DNA of 64,000 nucleotides from Nonomuraea maritima (lineage in GTDB: Bacteria > Actinomycetota > Actinomycetes > Streptosporangiales > Streptosporangiaceae): NCBI RefSeq assembly GCF_900100395.1, contig NZ_FNFB01000001.1, positions 310,001-374,000 of the forward strand, written 5' to 3'. This document shows, one piece after another, positions 42,598 through 50,138 of the stretch. The position numbers and the translations under genes were made by a program. The number at the start of each line of letters is the position of its first letter. Position 1 is the stretch's first letter. A model generated the notes under the pieces. The model was not told the DNA's origin. It did not search any database and worked only from the letters and a program-made list of their open reading frames with translations.

Positions 42598-43218
42598 ATG
42601 AGCAGGTATTACTCTCCCCGTCGCACGGACGCGGCCGCAGACACCCGGACGGCGATCATGCAGAGTGCGCGGGAGTTGTTCCTCTCCCGCGGCTACCCGG
42701 ACGTGACGGTCGCCCAGATCGCGGCGGCGGCCCGAGTGGCGGTACAGACGGTCTACAGCAGCACGGGAGGCAAGACGGCGATCCTGGCCGCGCTCCTGGC
42801 CTCCGCCGTGAACGACCCCGTCGTTACCGAATGCCTCGAAGCGGTGGCGACGTGCACCGATCCGGGGGCGATCATCGACGTCATCGCCGAGGGCACTCGC
42901 CGTGCCCATGAGCGGCACTGGGACGTTCTGTACGGCCTGCTCCACGACGGTCTCGGAGACCACGGCGCCACGGAGGTCTACAACGAGGGAATCACCGCGT
43001 ACCTCAAGGCCCTGACCACGGTGGCTGATCGTCTGGTCAGCCTGGACGCGCTTCGCTCGGAGCTGGATCACGCGCTGGCCGTCGACCTCCTCTGGTTCTT
43101 CCTGGGCCAGCGCGCCTGGTTCCTGCTCGTCGGGGAGCGAGGCTGGAGCTTCGACCGCGCTCAGGAGTGGATGGCCGACTCGGCCCGCCAGGCGCTGCTG
43201 CGGTCACCTGGGCACTGA
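42598..43218 (+). CDS. TetR-family regulator
   Basis: 206 aa. HTH in residues about 20-65 (ARELFLSRGYPDVTVAQIAAAARVAVQTVYSSTGGKTAIL). The C-terminal helical domain is of a variable ligand-binding type. Divergent from the hemerythrin gene; likely represses it and itself. Confidence 0.85.
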   Translation: MSRYYSPRRTDAAADTRTAIMQSARELFLSRGYPDVTVAQIAAAARVAVQTVYSSTGGKTAILAALLASAVNDPVVTECLEAVATCTDPGAIIDVIAEGTRRAHERHWDVLYGLLHDGLGDHGATEVYNEGITAYLKALTTVADRLVSLDALRSELDHALAVDLLWFFLGQRAWFLLVGERGWSFDRAQEWMADSARQALLRSPGH

Positions 43219-43666
43219 CAACGAACTCCCCGCGTTCAGCCATACGGAGAGCGGGCGTATCCAAAGTCGAGACGCTTGGACCTGGTCTGTGCCGTCCTCG
43301 TGTTTAGGCTGCTCGCGATCTCCCTCCCGTCCGGCACCCACCCCCTCACCGACCGCAGGTCTTCAGGCTGACCGGCCCGGAGGCGGCCAGGATGGCCCCG
43401 ACGCGGAGTGCCTCTGCAGAAAGGCGCGTCTCCGCATGAGATGCCTGCGTCACGACGGCCTCTCCGCTCCCCCGCTTGCCGGCAGATCGACTCGGGCGAC
43501 AGTAGCGGACGAAGGTCGTGATCCCGCATGGGCGATGACAGCAGCGCTGACAGCAACGTCCCCGCACACGGGCTCACTTCGGCTACCGTCCACCATCTTC
43601 TGATCAGGTCTCCGCTACCTGGGCAGGGTGATCGGTCCGCCTGAAAAGCGACGGTCGCGGAGCAAC
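43219..43666. other. Intergenic region of E2 with right-end homology
   Basis: No gene. From about 43515 it matches E1's right end (TGACAGCA pair; the GATCGGTCCGCCTGAAAAGC string shared with the stretch near 39637). Confidence 0.45.
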
Positions 43667-44038
43667 TTATCTCCGCATGAAAGGGACGGCGTAGGCAGGC
43701 GGTTGGTCGTTCATCAGTTTGGCCAGATCCTCATCAGTGAGGGCAAGCTCGAAGGCGTTGCCTGCTTGTCGCGGATCCCAGCCGTGATTCAGAGCCATGC
43801 GTATGGTCGCCGTCACGAGCGCCGGCCGTACGGCCATCGTCCGTTCTCCCCACCAGGCGTCCGGGCGTGAGCAGGGAAGCGACACCAAAAGGACGCGACC
43901 CGACGCGTCGGCCGACTCCACCGCGAACGTCATCGGGCCCCAGCTGTTCCCCTGGCAATACGTGGGCTTACGGCGGACGCGCCAGCGGAACACGGTGCCA
44001 TCGACGGTGATGAGCTCTGGCCAACCAGCCTCTGACAT
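43667..44038 (-). pseudogene. Element right-end gene, second copy with replaced 5' end
   Basis: From ITVDGTVFRWRVRRKPTYCQ onward it matches the intact copy at 39681 almost residue for residue. The first nine codons (MSEAGWPEL) are instead read from the att/terminator sequence of R3, with no ribosome site. A deletion has fused the gene body to R3 and removed about 150 bp of leader and the 5' half of the repeat. Expression is doubtful. Confidence 0.75.
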
Positions 44039-44143
44039 GCGAAAACCCCGCCTTCCGACGCGAGGAAGCGGGGTTCGCCGTGTTGGGCTTGCGGCCCTGA
44101 ATGATCACTGTTCCGTGAGAGAGCTCGCGCGGACGGAACAGCC
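44017..44143 (+). repeat. R3: truncated attachment repeat plus int tail relic
   Basis: It starts within the ACAD-like 3' end (CTGGCCAACCAGCC), continues through the hairpin terminator (44044-44075) and keeps the int 3' tail (TGATCACTGTTCCGTGAGAG, then GGACGGAACA) to about 44143. The 5' ATCATGCAG part is lost. It resembles R4 more than R1 or R2. Confidence 0.7.
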
Positions 44144-44271
44144 GCTTCGTGCCCGCGCCGCCGGAGACCAGCAGCCTGATGTACGCCATGCACTGGCACC
44201 CCCGGCTCGACGACGACCCCGCTCACCGCCGGCTGCGCCGAACGATCCGGTCTGTGGCCGCTGCTCTTTGA
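44143..44271 (+). pseudogene. LysR-type regulator C-terminal fragment
   Basis: In frame, RFVPAPPETSSLMYAMHWHPR, then LDDDPAHRRLRRTIRSVA, ending at TGA 44269-44271. This is the typical LysR C-terminus (W-H-P-R..D..H.WLR). It begins abruptly at the end of the int relic. Confidence 0.75.
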
Positions 44272-44462
44272 CCGAGGCCGAAGACCTGGGCGCTTGCCAG
44301 GCCCGTGATGCATCCACGGGTCCATGTCGGCAAGACACCGATGCCCATGGCACCGAGCCTTCACGAACGTGGACGCCGGCCATGCGGACTCACGACACCA
44401 TGGCCAACGGCTGCCCGAAAGACCGATGATCGGCAGCACGCGCCGTGGCGCTTCCGTCCGGA

Positions 44463-44984
44463 TCAGCGGCCGCGTTTGGGCGTTCGTGCGGGGCGGTCTC
44501 CGAGTGCGAGCAGAATCTCCCGGAGCGAGTCGGCCGCCTCGTTGACGACCGTGCGATCGACTGGCTGCAGCACAGCCAACTGGGCGCCGGCGGCAGCCTC
44601 GACGACTTCTCGGGCGATGTCCATCCCGTGGCGGGTCAGGCGTACCCAGGAGGTCCGGGCGTCCGCTGGGTCGGGCTCGCGCTCGACAAGGCCGGCGACC
44701 GCCAGCTTCTTGAGCATCTTGCTTGTGCCGCCAGAGGTCAGTAGCAGATGCGAGGTCAGGTCGGTTGGCCGTAGCCGGTAGGGCGCGCCCACCGACAGGA
44801 GCGTCCCGAGGATCTCGTACTCGGTCTTGCTCAGCCCGTACGGCGTGATCTCTCTGAGCAGCGCTTCCTCAAGGAGGACCTGTAGCCGAGCCACCCGCTT
44901 GATCAGCTCGAATTCCCGCTTCGCCAGTCCGGGCAGCTTGCTGCGCCATGCGGCCACAACTCCATCGATCAGATCCTCAGCCAC
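44463..44984 (-). CDS. MarR-family regulator
   Basis: 173 aa. Winged helix with TPYGLSKTEYEILGTLLSVGAPYRL, then LTSHLLLTSGGTSKMLKKLAVAGLVEREPDPADART. GTG start at 44984. It is divergent from the SnoaL-like gene and shares an operator-containing promoter region. Confidence 0.87.
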   Translation of the reverse strand: MAEDLIDGVVAAWRSKLPGLAKREFELIKRVARLQVLLEEALLREITPYGLSKTEYEILGTLLSVGAPYRLRPTDLTSHLLLTSGGTSKMLKKLAVAGLVEREPDPADARTSWVRLTRHGMDIAREVVEAAAGAQLAVLQPVDRTVVNEAADSLREILLALGDRPARTPKRGR

Positions 44985-45041
44985 CGTCTACTTCGTCCTC
45001 TCTCGGGCGCAGACCGGGAACGGTTGGCGAGTGTACCGGTG

Positions 45042-45070
45042 TTGTCACTAGAAAGCTACCGTGATAGCTT
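45042..45070 (+). promoter_or_regulatory. Promoter with MarR-type inverted repeat
   Basis: TTGTCA (45042-45047), 17 bp, TAGCTT (45065-45070). The inverted repeat AAGCTA (45053-45058) - 6 bp - TAGCTT covers the spacer and -10. It drives the SnoaL-like gene and is probably bound by the divergent MarR. Confidence 0.6.
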
Positions 45071-45100
45071 CCAAGAAACCTATCTAGAAAGAAGAATGTC

Positions 45101-45706
45101 ATGACCGCGACGGACACCGCCACAGACGCGATGCGGGTGCTTCAGGTCGTCACAGGAGAGAGGCAAGCCCGAGACCGTGGCTGGTGGGAGCAACTGCCGG
45201 CCTTCTACCACCCTGAGGCGAAGATTCAGACGAGCTGGTTCAACGGCTCGATTCCCGAATACATCGAACGTTCCAAGACCATGGCAGCCAAGGACCCGTC
45301 CAACCATCGCCTCGGTCAGCCCGTGGTGCGCGTCAACGGCGACCGCGCGGTGGCCGAGGCGCCGATGACGATCGAGTTCCGCGGACTGCTGCGCGGCGTC
45401 GAGGTGGATGTGACCGTCTACATCCGCTTCCTTCACCGCATCGAGCGCCGCGACGGCCACTGGCGGCTGCTCGCGTCCAACGCCGTCTTCGAGCGAGACA
45501 CGCTGACCCCCACGTTCCCCGGCGCGGAACTCACGATCGACCACGCGGATGTCGCGGACTTCCGTCCCTCTTACCGGATGCTGTCGCTCTGGCTGACAGA
45601 GCGTGGGCATCCGGTGGGGTCCGACCGCTACGGCATGGATCGGCCTGACGAGGTCAACGACCTCTACCGGCAGGTCTATGGATGGGCAGGGCTGTCCGTC
45701 GAGTAG
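45101..45706 (+). CDS. SnoaL-like / NTF2-fold protein
   Basis: 201 aa. WWEQLPAFYHPEAKIQTSWFNGSIPEYIE and the beta-rich RAVAEAPMTIEFRGLLRGVEVDVTVYIRFLHRIERRDGHWRLLASNAVFERD match the SnoaL/NTF2 cone fold of small isomerases, hydratases and dehydratases. A C-terminal extension of about 60 residues is unassigned. It precedes an MBL-fold gene. Confidence 0.8.
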   Translation: MTATDTATDAMRVLQVVTGERQARDRGWWEQLPAFYHPEAKIQTSWFNGSIPEYIERSKTMAAKDPSNHRLGQPVVRVNGDRAVAEAPMTIEFRGLLRGVEVDVTVYIRFLHRIERRDGHWRLLASNAVFERDTLTPTFPGAELTIDHADVADFRPSYRMLSLWLTERGHPVGSDRYGMDRPDEVNDLYRQVYGWAGLSVE

Positions 45707-45880
45707 CCCCCGGCCAACGCGGGCAGTATGTCGCGCCGACGCATCGCTGCTGCCCGCGACCGTGCCGAAGGCTGTGCGACGCCGCCGCCTCTGGCGCGCA
45801 ATGAGCGGCCACCGCCTGGCATGCGTACAGGCGCCGGTGGCATCCACCGAGTCACACTTCAAGCAGAAAGGGCACCATCG

Positions 45881-46888
45881 ATGAGCGACGAGACCTGGAC
45901 GCGCTTCACGCATGGCGGGTTCACCTGCACCGTCGTATCCGACGGGCCGCTCCGCCTCGGCCCTGCCAAGAACAGTTTCCCCGGGTCGACCCCGAACGAG
46001 GTCGACGCGATCCTCCTCAGGAATGGGCTACCCACGGACCACGTCACCTTGGACCAGAACCTGCTGATCGTCGATGCGGAAGGCACGCTCGTTCTCTTCG
46101 ACACCGGCGTGGGAGCCATGCCCGACCTCGGCAGACGCGTCTATGGTCCGCAGGCCGGGCAGGCACTGGCCAACATGGAGGCCGCGGGCATCAGCCCGAA
46201 CGCCATCGACGTAGTGGCTCTCACCCACGCCCATCCGGATCACTGTTGGGGTCTCCTTGCTCCCGACGGCACCCCCGCCTTTCCGAACGCCCGTGTTGTC
46301 GTGGGCGCCGCCGACCATGCCCACTTCACTGACCCTGACAAGGCCGCCCAGGTGACGGACCCGCACATCCGCAACCAGTACACCGGAGCCAGGACGAATT
46401 TGTCGCCCTACGGTGACCGGCTCGTCCTCGCGGAGGACGGGTACTCCGTTGCCACCGGCATCACCGCGATCGCCACGCCAGGACACAGTCCCGGGCATCT
46501 GGTCTACGAGATCACCAGCGAAGGGCAGACCCTCGTCGTCTGGGGTGACCTGTGTCACCACGTCGTTCTGCTGGAACACCCGGAGTGGGCCTTCGTCTTC
46601 GACGGCGACAAGGAAGCGGCAGTTGCTCAGCGACAGAGTGTGTACCGCGGCATCGTTGATGGCGGCCGCACAGTGCTGTCGTACCACTTCCCGTTTCCGG
46701 GTCTCGGAACGCTCACGACCCGAGGCGGCGGATACTCGTGGCGACCTGTCGCCGGCCGTACGGCCATCGTCCGTTCTCCCCACCAGGCGTCCGGGCGTGA
46801 GCAGGGAAGCGACACCAGCAGATCTTCGAAGACACCGACCGGATCCACCGCCTCGTCATCGGCAGGCATCTGGCCGACCAGCCTCTGA
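45881..46888 (+). CDS. MBL-fold hydrolase with a C-terminus fused to element sequence
   Basis: 335 aa. The metallo-beta-lactamase fold has the HAHPDHCWG zinc motif plus further His (GHSPGHLVYE) and Asp (WGDLCHH). The native fold is about 290 residues and ends near GGGYSWRPV. The last 45 or so residues (AGRTAIVRSPHQASGREQG...) come from a piece of the right-end gene (wrong strand and frame) and from R4. The rearrangement removed the original stop. The enzyme core looks intact and may still work. Start ATG 45881. Confidence 0.8.
   Translation: MSDETWTRFTHGGFTCTVVSDGPLRLGPAKNSFPGSTPNEVDAILLRNGLPTDHVTLDQNLLIVDAEGTLVLFDTGVGAMPDLGRRVYGPQAGQALANMEAAGISPNAIDVVALTHAHPDHCWGLLAPDGTPAFPNARVVVGAADHAHFTDPDKAAQVTDPHIRNQYTGARTNLSPYGDRLVLAEDGYSVATGITAIATPGHSPGHLVYEITSEGQTLVVWGDLCHHVVLLEHPEWAFVFDGDKEAAVAQRQSVYRGIVDGGRTVLSYHFPFPGLGTLTTRGGGYSWRPVAGRTAIVRSPHQASGREQGSDTSRSSKTPTGSTASSSAGIWPTSL
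46751..46818 (-). pseudogene. 68-bp internal piece of the right-end gene (third copy)
   Basis: Identical over 68 bp to 39835-39902 inside the intact right-end gene. It is joined directly to the MBL gene on the left and to R4 on the right. Confidence 0.8.
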
Positions 46889-46940
46889 CATGCGAAAACC
46901 CCGCCTTCCGATGCGAGGAAGCGGGGTTCGCCGTGTTGGG
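46819..46940 (+). repeat. R4: distal attachment repeat
   Basis: CAGATCTTCGAAG then a diverged ACAD end (QIFEDTDRIHRLVIGRHLA, no stop), followed by the hairpin terminator (CCCCGCCTTCC...GGAAGCGGGG). It closes the array; an MFS gene begins 34 bp on. Confidence 0.7.
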
Positions 46941-46973
46941 CTTGCGGAGGCCGGGCGGCTGACGGGCGCGGAT

Positions 46974-48173
46974 TCAGTGGGGCTCGCGAAGTGCCAGGTG
47001 GCAGGCGAGCGCGCCCACGGTCAGGGCAGGTACTCCGGCCAGGATGGGCGCGGTCAGTCCCCAGCCGGCCGCGACGAACCCACCGGCCAGCGCCCCCAGC
47101 GGCGCGGCGCCCATCACGATCGTCATCGACGCGCTGCTGACCCGACCCAGCAATTCGGGCGGGGTGAGCCGCTGGCGGAGGGTACGACCGGCAACCGCCC
47201 ACACCCCGAACGCGGCGCTCGTGATCGCCAGGCCGACCGCCGCGACGGGGACCGAAGTCGTGAGCCCCAGCATCAGCTGGCCCGCCGCGGCACATCCGAG
47301 ACACCCCGTCAACGCCGTCCCAGACCCGACCAGGCGGGTGACGCGCGCTGCGAAATACCCGCCGGCCAGCCCGCCGACGGCGCCCACGCCCAGCAACCCG
47401 CCGTACGCCCACGCGGGCAATGCGAGCACCTGGAGGACGTAGAGCGTGAAAATTGAGAACCAGGCGCTGTCCAGCAGCGCGAACAGGCCGCCCAGCAGAA
47501 CCAGCGCCCGCAACCGCCGGTGCGCCATCAGCCACCGTAGGCCCGCCCGCGTGTCGGCCCAGATCTGCCCCTTTCCGCCGGCCGGCGCGGACTTGAGCGC
47601 CAACACGCTCGGCAGGCTGAAGATCAGGGCCGCGGCCAGCGCCATGATGCTGCCGTTGACCGCGAACGGCAGCATCATCGCGACGCCGAACAGGTACCCG
47701 CCGAGCGGCGGTCCGACCAGCTCGTTGCCCGCGACCTCGGCGTTGACCAGTCCGCCGTTGGCCCGGTCGAGGTCGGCGTCACTGACCAGGGGAGGTAGCA
47801 GGGTGGCCGTCGCTGTGTCGCGCAGGGTCTCACCGACCCCGCACGCGAAGGCCACCGCGTACACCAGGGCTATGCCCGCAACGTTGAGAGCCAGCGCGGC
47901 CACCAGGACGAGCAGCAGCAGGACGCGGGTCACGTCGACGAGAACGGTCAGCCTCCGGCGGTCGAACCGGTCGACGACGGCGCCCGCGAAAAACCCGAAC
48001 AGCAACCACGGGGCCTGCCCGGCCACGGACACTCCGGCCACCGCGACCGGCTCGGCGCTCAGGCCGGTCGCCAGCAGGGGCAGCGCGGCCATCCGGATCC
48101 CGTCGCCGAGATTGGACAGCGCTGTCGCCAGCCATAGCCGGTTGTAGGCCGGTCCTAAGGACGTCGCCGTCAC
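46974..48173 (-). CDS. MFS transporter (drug/siderophore exporter type)
   Basis: 399 aa, about 11-12 membrane segments. The motif A-like loop GAVVDRFDRRRLTVLVDVTR sits between helices 2 and 3, and LTPPELLGRVSSASMTI lies in the second half; both are typical of the EntS/MFS_3 exporters. I set the start at GTG 48173 behind GGGAGGGATCT rather than the GTG at 48188. It is divergent from a CGNR regulator with a clear inverted repeat between them. Confidence 0.87.
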   Translation of the reverse strand: MTATSLGPAYNRLWLATALSNLGDGIRMAALPLLATGLSAEPVAVAGVSVAGQAPWLLFGFFAGAVVDRFDRRRLTVLVDVTRVLLLLVLVAALALNVAGIALVYAVAFACGVGETLRDTATATLLPPLVSDADLDRANGGLVNAEVAGNELVGPPLGGYLFGVAMMLPFAVNGSIMALAAALIFSLPSVLALKSAPAGGKGQIWADTRAGLRWLMAHRRLRALVLLGGLFALLDSAWFSIFTLYVLQVLALPAWAYGGLLGVGAVGGLAGGYFAARVTRLVGSGTALTGCLGCAAAGQLMLGLTTSVPVAAVGLAITSAAFGVWAVAGRTLRQRLTPPELLGRVSSASMTIVMGAAPLGALAGGFVAAGWGLTAPILAGVPALTVGALACHLALREPH

Positions 48174-48301
48174 AGATCCCTCCCACACCCGCCGGGGTGC
48201 TGGGCCGGCGCCGCCGTCAAGGCCCCTCTCCGGGACTCCAGCGGCTCGGCAGAGCCTCCCGCGAGCTTACGCGGCCTTCTAACCCTCTGTTGCGGTATCA
48301 C

Positions 48302-48328
48302 GGGGTTAGAATCATCGGCTCTAACCCC
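48302..48328. promoter_or_regulatory. Inverted repeat GGGGTTAGA-N9-TCTAACCCC
   Basis: A perfect 9-bp inverted repeat (48302-48310 / 48320-48328) in the MFS-CGNR divergent region. A further TTCTAACCC half-site lies upstream (about 48277-48285) and a GTTAGAT just downstream (about 48346). A likely operator of the CGNR protein. Confidence 0.65.
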
Positions 48329-48354
48329 TTGTGTCAACTCCTATAGTTAGATTC

Positions 48355-48912
48355 ATGCCGTTCATGTTCGTGGCGGGGTCACTCCCGCTCGACTTCACCA
48401 ACACGGTGAGCTGGCACACCGGTCCGGAGCCCTACGATCACTTGCGCACGGCCCGGGACCTCGCTGACTGGGGTGGCCAGGCGTCCATCCCGGCGCCTGC
48501 CGGCACTTCCGACACCCTGGCCGCGGCCCGGGAGCTGCGTGAGGCCCTCTACCGGACGCTTCTGGCCGCCGTGGCGGAGAGTCCGCCGGAGCCGGGCGAC
48601 CTGGAGATCGTCAATGGACACGTACGCGTCGCGATGGGTCATGCCCGGCTGACCCGCGACCTTACGTGGGGGTGGGACGACCGGGGCTCGCCGGACATTG
48701 TGTTGTGGACCGTCGCCCGGCAGGGCGCCGACCTGCTCGCCTCACCCGAGCTGCGGACGGTGTCCATTTGCCAGGCGGACCGGTGCGGCTGGCTCTTCCT
48801 CGACCGCCGCCACGTGCGCCGCTGGTGCACGAAGGAGGGGTGCGGGAACCGGGCCAAGGCGGCCCGGCACTACCAGCGGATCAAAGCCCGCCGCGAGCAG
48901 CCCCGGCCGTAG
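48355..48912 (+). CDS. CGNR zinc-finger (ABATE-domain) regulator
   Basis: 185 aa. The N-terminal ABATE region (FVAGSLPLDFTNTVSWHTG) and C-terminal CGNR zinc finger (CQADRCGWLFLDRRHVRRWCTKEGCGNRAKAARHY) are complete. The family acts as stress-linked transcription regulators. ATG 48355 is the best start; a GTG at 48331 is possible. Divergent from and probably controlling the MFS exporter. Confidence 0.85.
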   Translation: MPFMFVAGSLPLDFTNTVSWHTGPEPYDHLRTARDLADWGGQASIPAPAGTSDTLAAARELREALYRTLLAAVAESPPEPGDLEIVNGHVRVAMGHARLTRDLTWGWDDRGSPDIVLWTVARQGADLLASPELRTVSICQADRCGWLFLDRRHVRRWCTKEGCGNRAKAARHYQRIKARREQPRP

Positions 48913-48921
48913 GGAGTCTGC

Positions 48922-49101
48922 TCCCGCAGCAGATACCTCGGCCGGCTGCACACCGCCTGCGGCGACATCCCACCCGCAGAGTACGAAGCGATCCACTACC
49001 GTCACCAACAAGCCGCAGCGAACGCGGCAGAAACCACGAAACCCGGCGCAGTTCACTCGGGGCCTGCCTTCCGCCCGGCTCAGCGCCCCGACAGGCCGTG
49101 A
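48922..49101 (+). pseudogene. IS3-family transposase C-terminal relic
   Basis: In frame: SRYLGRLHTACGDIPPAEYEA then IHYRHQQAAANAAET, ending at TGA 49099-49101. The RLHxxCGDIPPxEYE signature is the end of IS3 OrfB. The catalytic DDE part is gone. Confidence 0.75.
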
Positions 49102-49201
49102 TCGATGCAGTTCCCAAGCTGGCAGTCCGCTCTACCCACGTCGTCATGACACCGATGGACTTCCGGTGAACATCGAGAAGGTGGCGTAGCGCGGACCATG
49201 G

Positions 49202-50038
49202 TCAGTGACCAACAGCTGTCCGTACCTGCCGTACCAGGGTCGCCGCGTCGGCCACAGTCTGCTCGATCTGCTGCATTGACTCGCCAACGTGGCCAAGTAG
49301 CCTCTGCGCCCGTGCGGCGAAGTCCTGCGGGGCGAGGGGCAGCCGACCGGCCGAGGCCACCATGCCCTTCTCGTTGATCAGCCACTGGCCCGCGTGACCG
49401 TGCAGTGCCTGGCAGGCGACGCCGACAGCGCGGAACAGGCAGCCGGCCGCATAAGCGGGGTCGGTGCCGACCGCCCCGTACCGCGCCAGCCCCACGGAGA
49501 AGTCCGCCTCCCACAGCCCGTCCACGAGTGCGGTGCTCAGCGCCGTAGGGTACATCTGGGTGCTTTCCCGCAGGGCGGTGAGCTCCCCGCCGGGATCGGC
49601 CAGCACCCGGCACAGCGCCACCTCACCGGCATAGGCGTGGGAGTAGAACCCCAGCGGATGTCCGGCCTGGACTCCGACCTCGTAGCGACCTTCCTGGCAG
49701 TCGGTCCAGACCCGGCGGACCCGGTCCAGATCGCGGTAGATCCAGTCGACTCGCCAGTCGTCGATGGTCAGCCAGCCGCCGCCGTTGACCCATGGCCCCC
49801 AGCCACCGGGCGCGGTGACGCTGGCCTGTTCGCCGGCCTCCTGTACGGCGAGCGCCCGCAGCGCCATCACGTCCAGATCACCTCGAACGTACAGCCCCAG
49901 ATCGATGTCTGAATCGGGGCGGTGCGTGCCGCGGGCCCGGCTACCGCCGAGGACCACCGCGACTACCCCCGGGATCTCTGCCAGTCGCTGTGCAAGCGCC
50001 TTCAACGCCACATCGTCCACAAGGACGCATCTGATCAC
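49202..50038 (-). CDS. Nucleotidyltransferase (aminoglycoside-adenylyltransferase-like)
   Basis: 278 aa from GTG 50038 (GGGAG nine bases upstream; the frame extends to GTG 50086). The NTase motif GGSRARGTHRPDSDIDLGLY gives GS and DxD, and VDWIYRD supplies the third acidic residue. A helical C-terminus follows. It may adenylylate a small molecule such as an aminoglycoside; substrate unproven. Confidence 0.78.
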   Translation of the reverse strand: MIRCVLVDDVALKALAQRLAEIPGVVAVVLGGSRARGTHRPDSDIDLGLYVRGDLDVMALRALAVQEAGEQASVTAPGGWGPWVNGGGWLTIDDWRVDWIYRDLDRVRRVWTDCQEGRYEVGVQAGHPLGFYSHAYAGEVALCRVLADPGGELTALRESTQMYPTALSTALVDGLWEADFSVGLARYGAVGTDPAYAAGCLFRAVGVACQALHGHAGQWLINEKGMVASAGRLPLAPQDFAARAQRLLGHVGESMQQIEQTVADAATLVRQVRTAVGH

Positions 50039-50138
50039 ACGCTCGACATCTCCCGTGCCAATCCCCCGAAAGCCGTGCCCAAGCACGGCGGCGCCGATCA
50101 GGAGGACGATGTCGTCATCACCGACGTCGGCCCCGAGC

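Larger units (their letters stand above)
40198..44087. mobile_element. E2: eroded integrative unit
   Basis: It runs from R2 to R3. It keeps the int 3' remnant at its left and the right-end gene copy at its right; all replication and transfer genes are gone. Between them are cupin, aldo-keto reductase fragment, hemerythrin and TetR genes. Confidence 0.7.
44017..46940. mobile_element. E3: second eroded integrative unit
   Basis: From R3 to R4. Only about 45 bp of int and a 68-bp internal piece of the right-end gene survive. The cargo is a LysR fragment, MarR, SnoaL-like and MBL-fold genes. Confidence 0.65.

Noticed and set aside
44105-44383. Leftward frame starting MAGVHVREG
   Set aside because: It runs antisense to the LysR fragment, which has a convincing C-terminal family pattern.
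20321-46940. A tRNA gene as the attachment site
   Set aside because: I looked at all four repeats for a cloverleaf or T-loop GTTCRAATC pattern. The conserved hairpin plus GGGTTCGC is a protein-gene terminator, and the repeat codes for the ACAD C-terminus.
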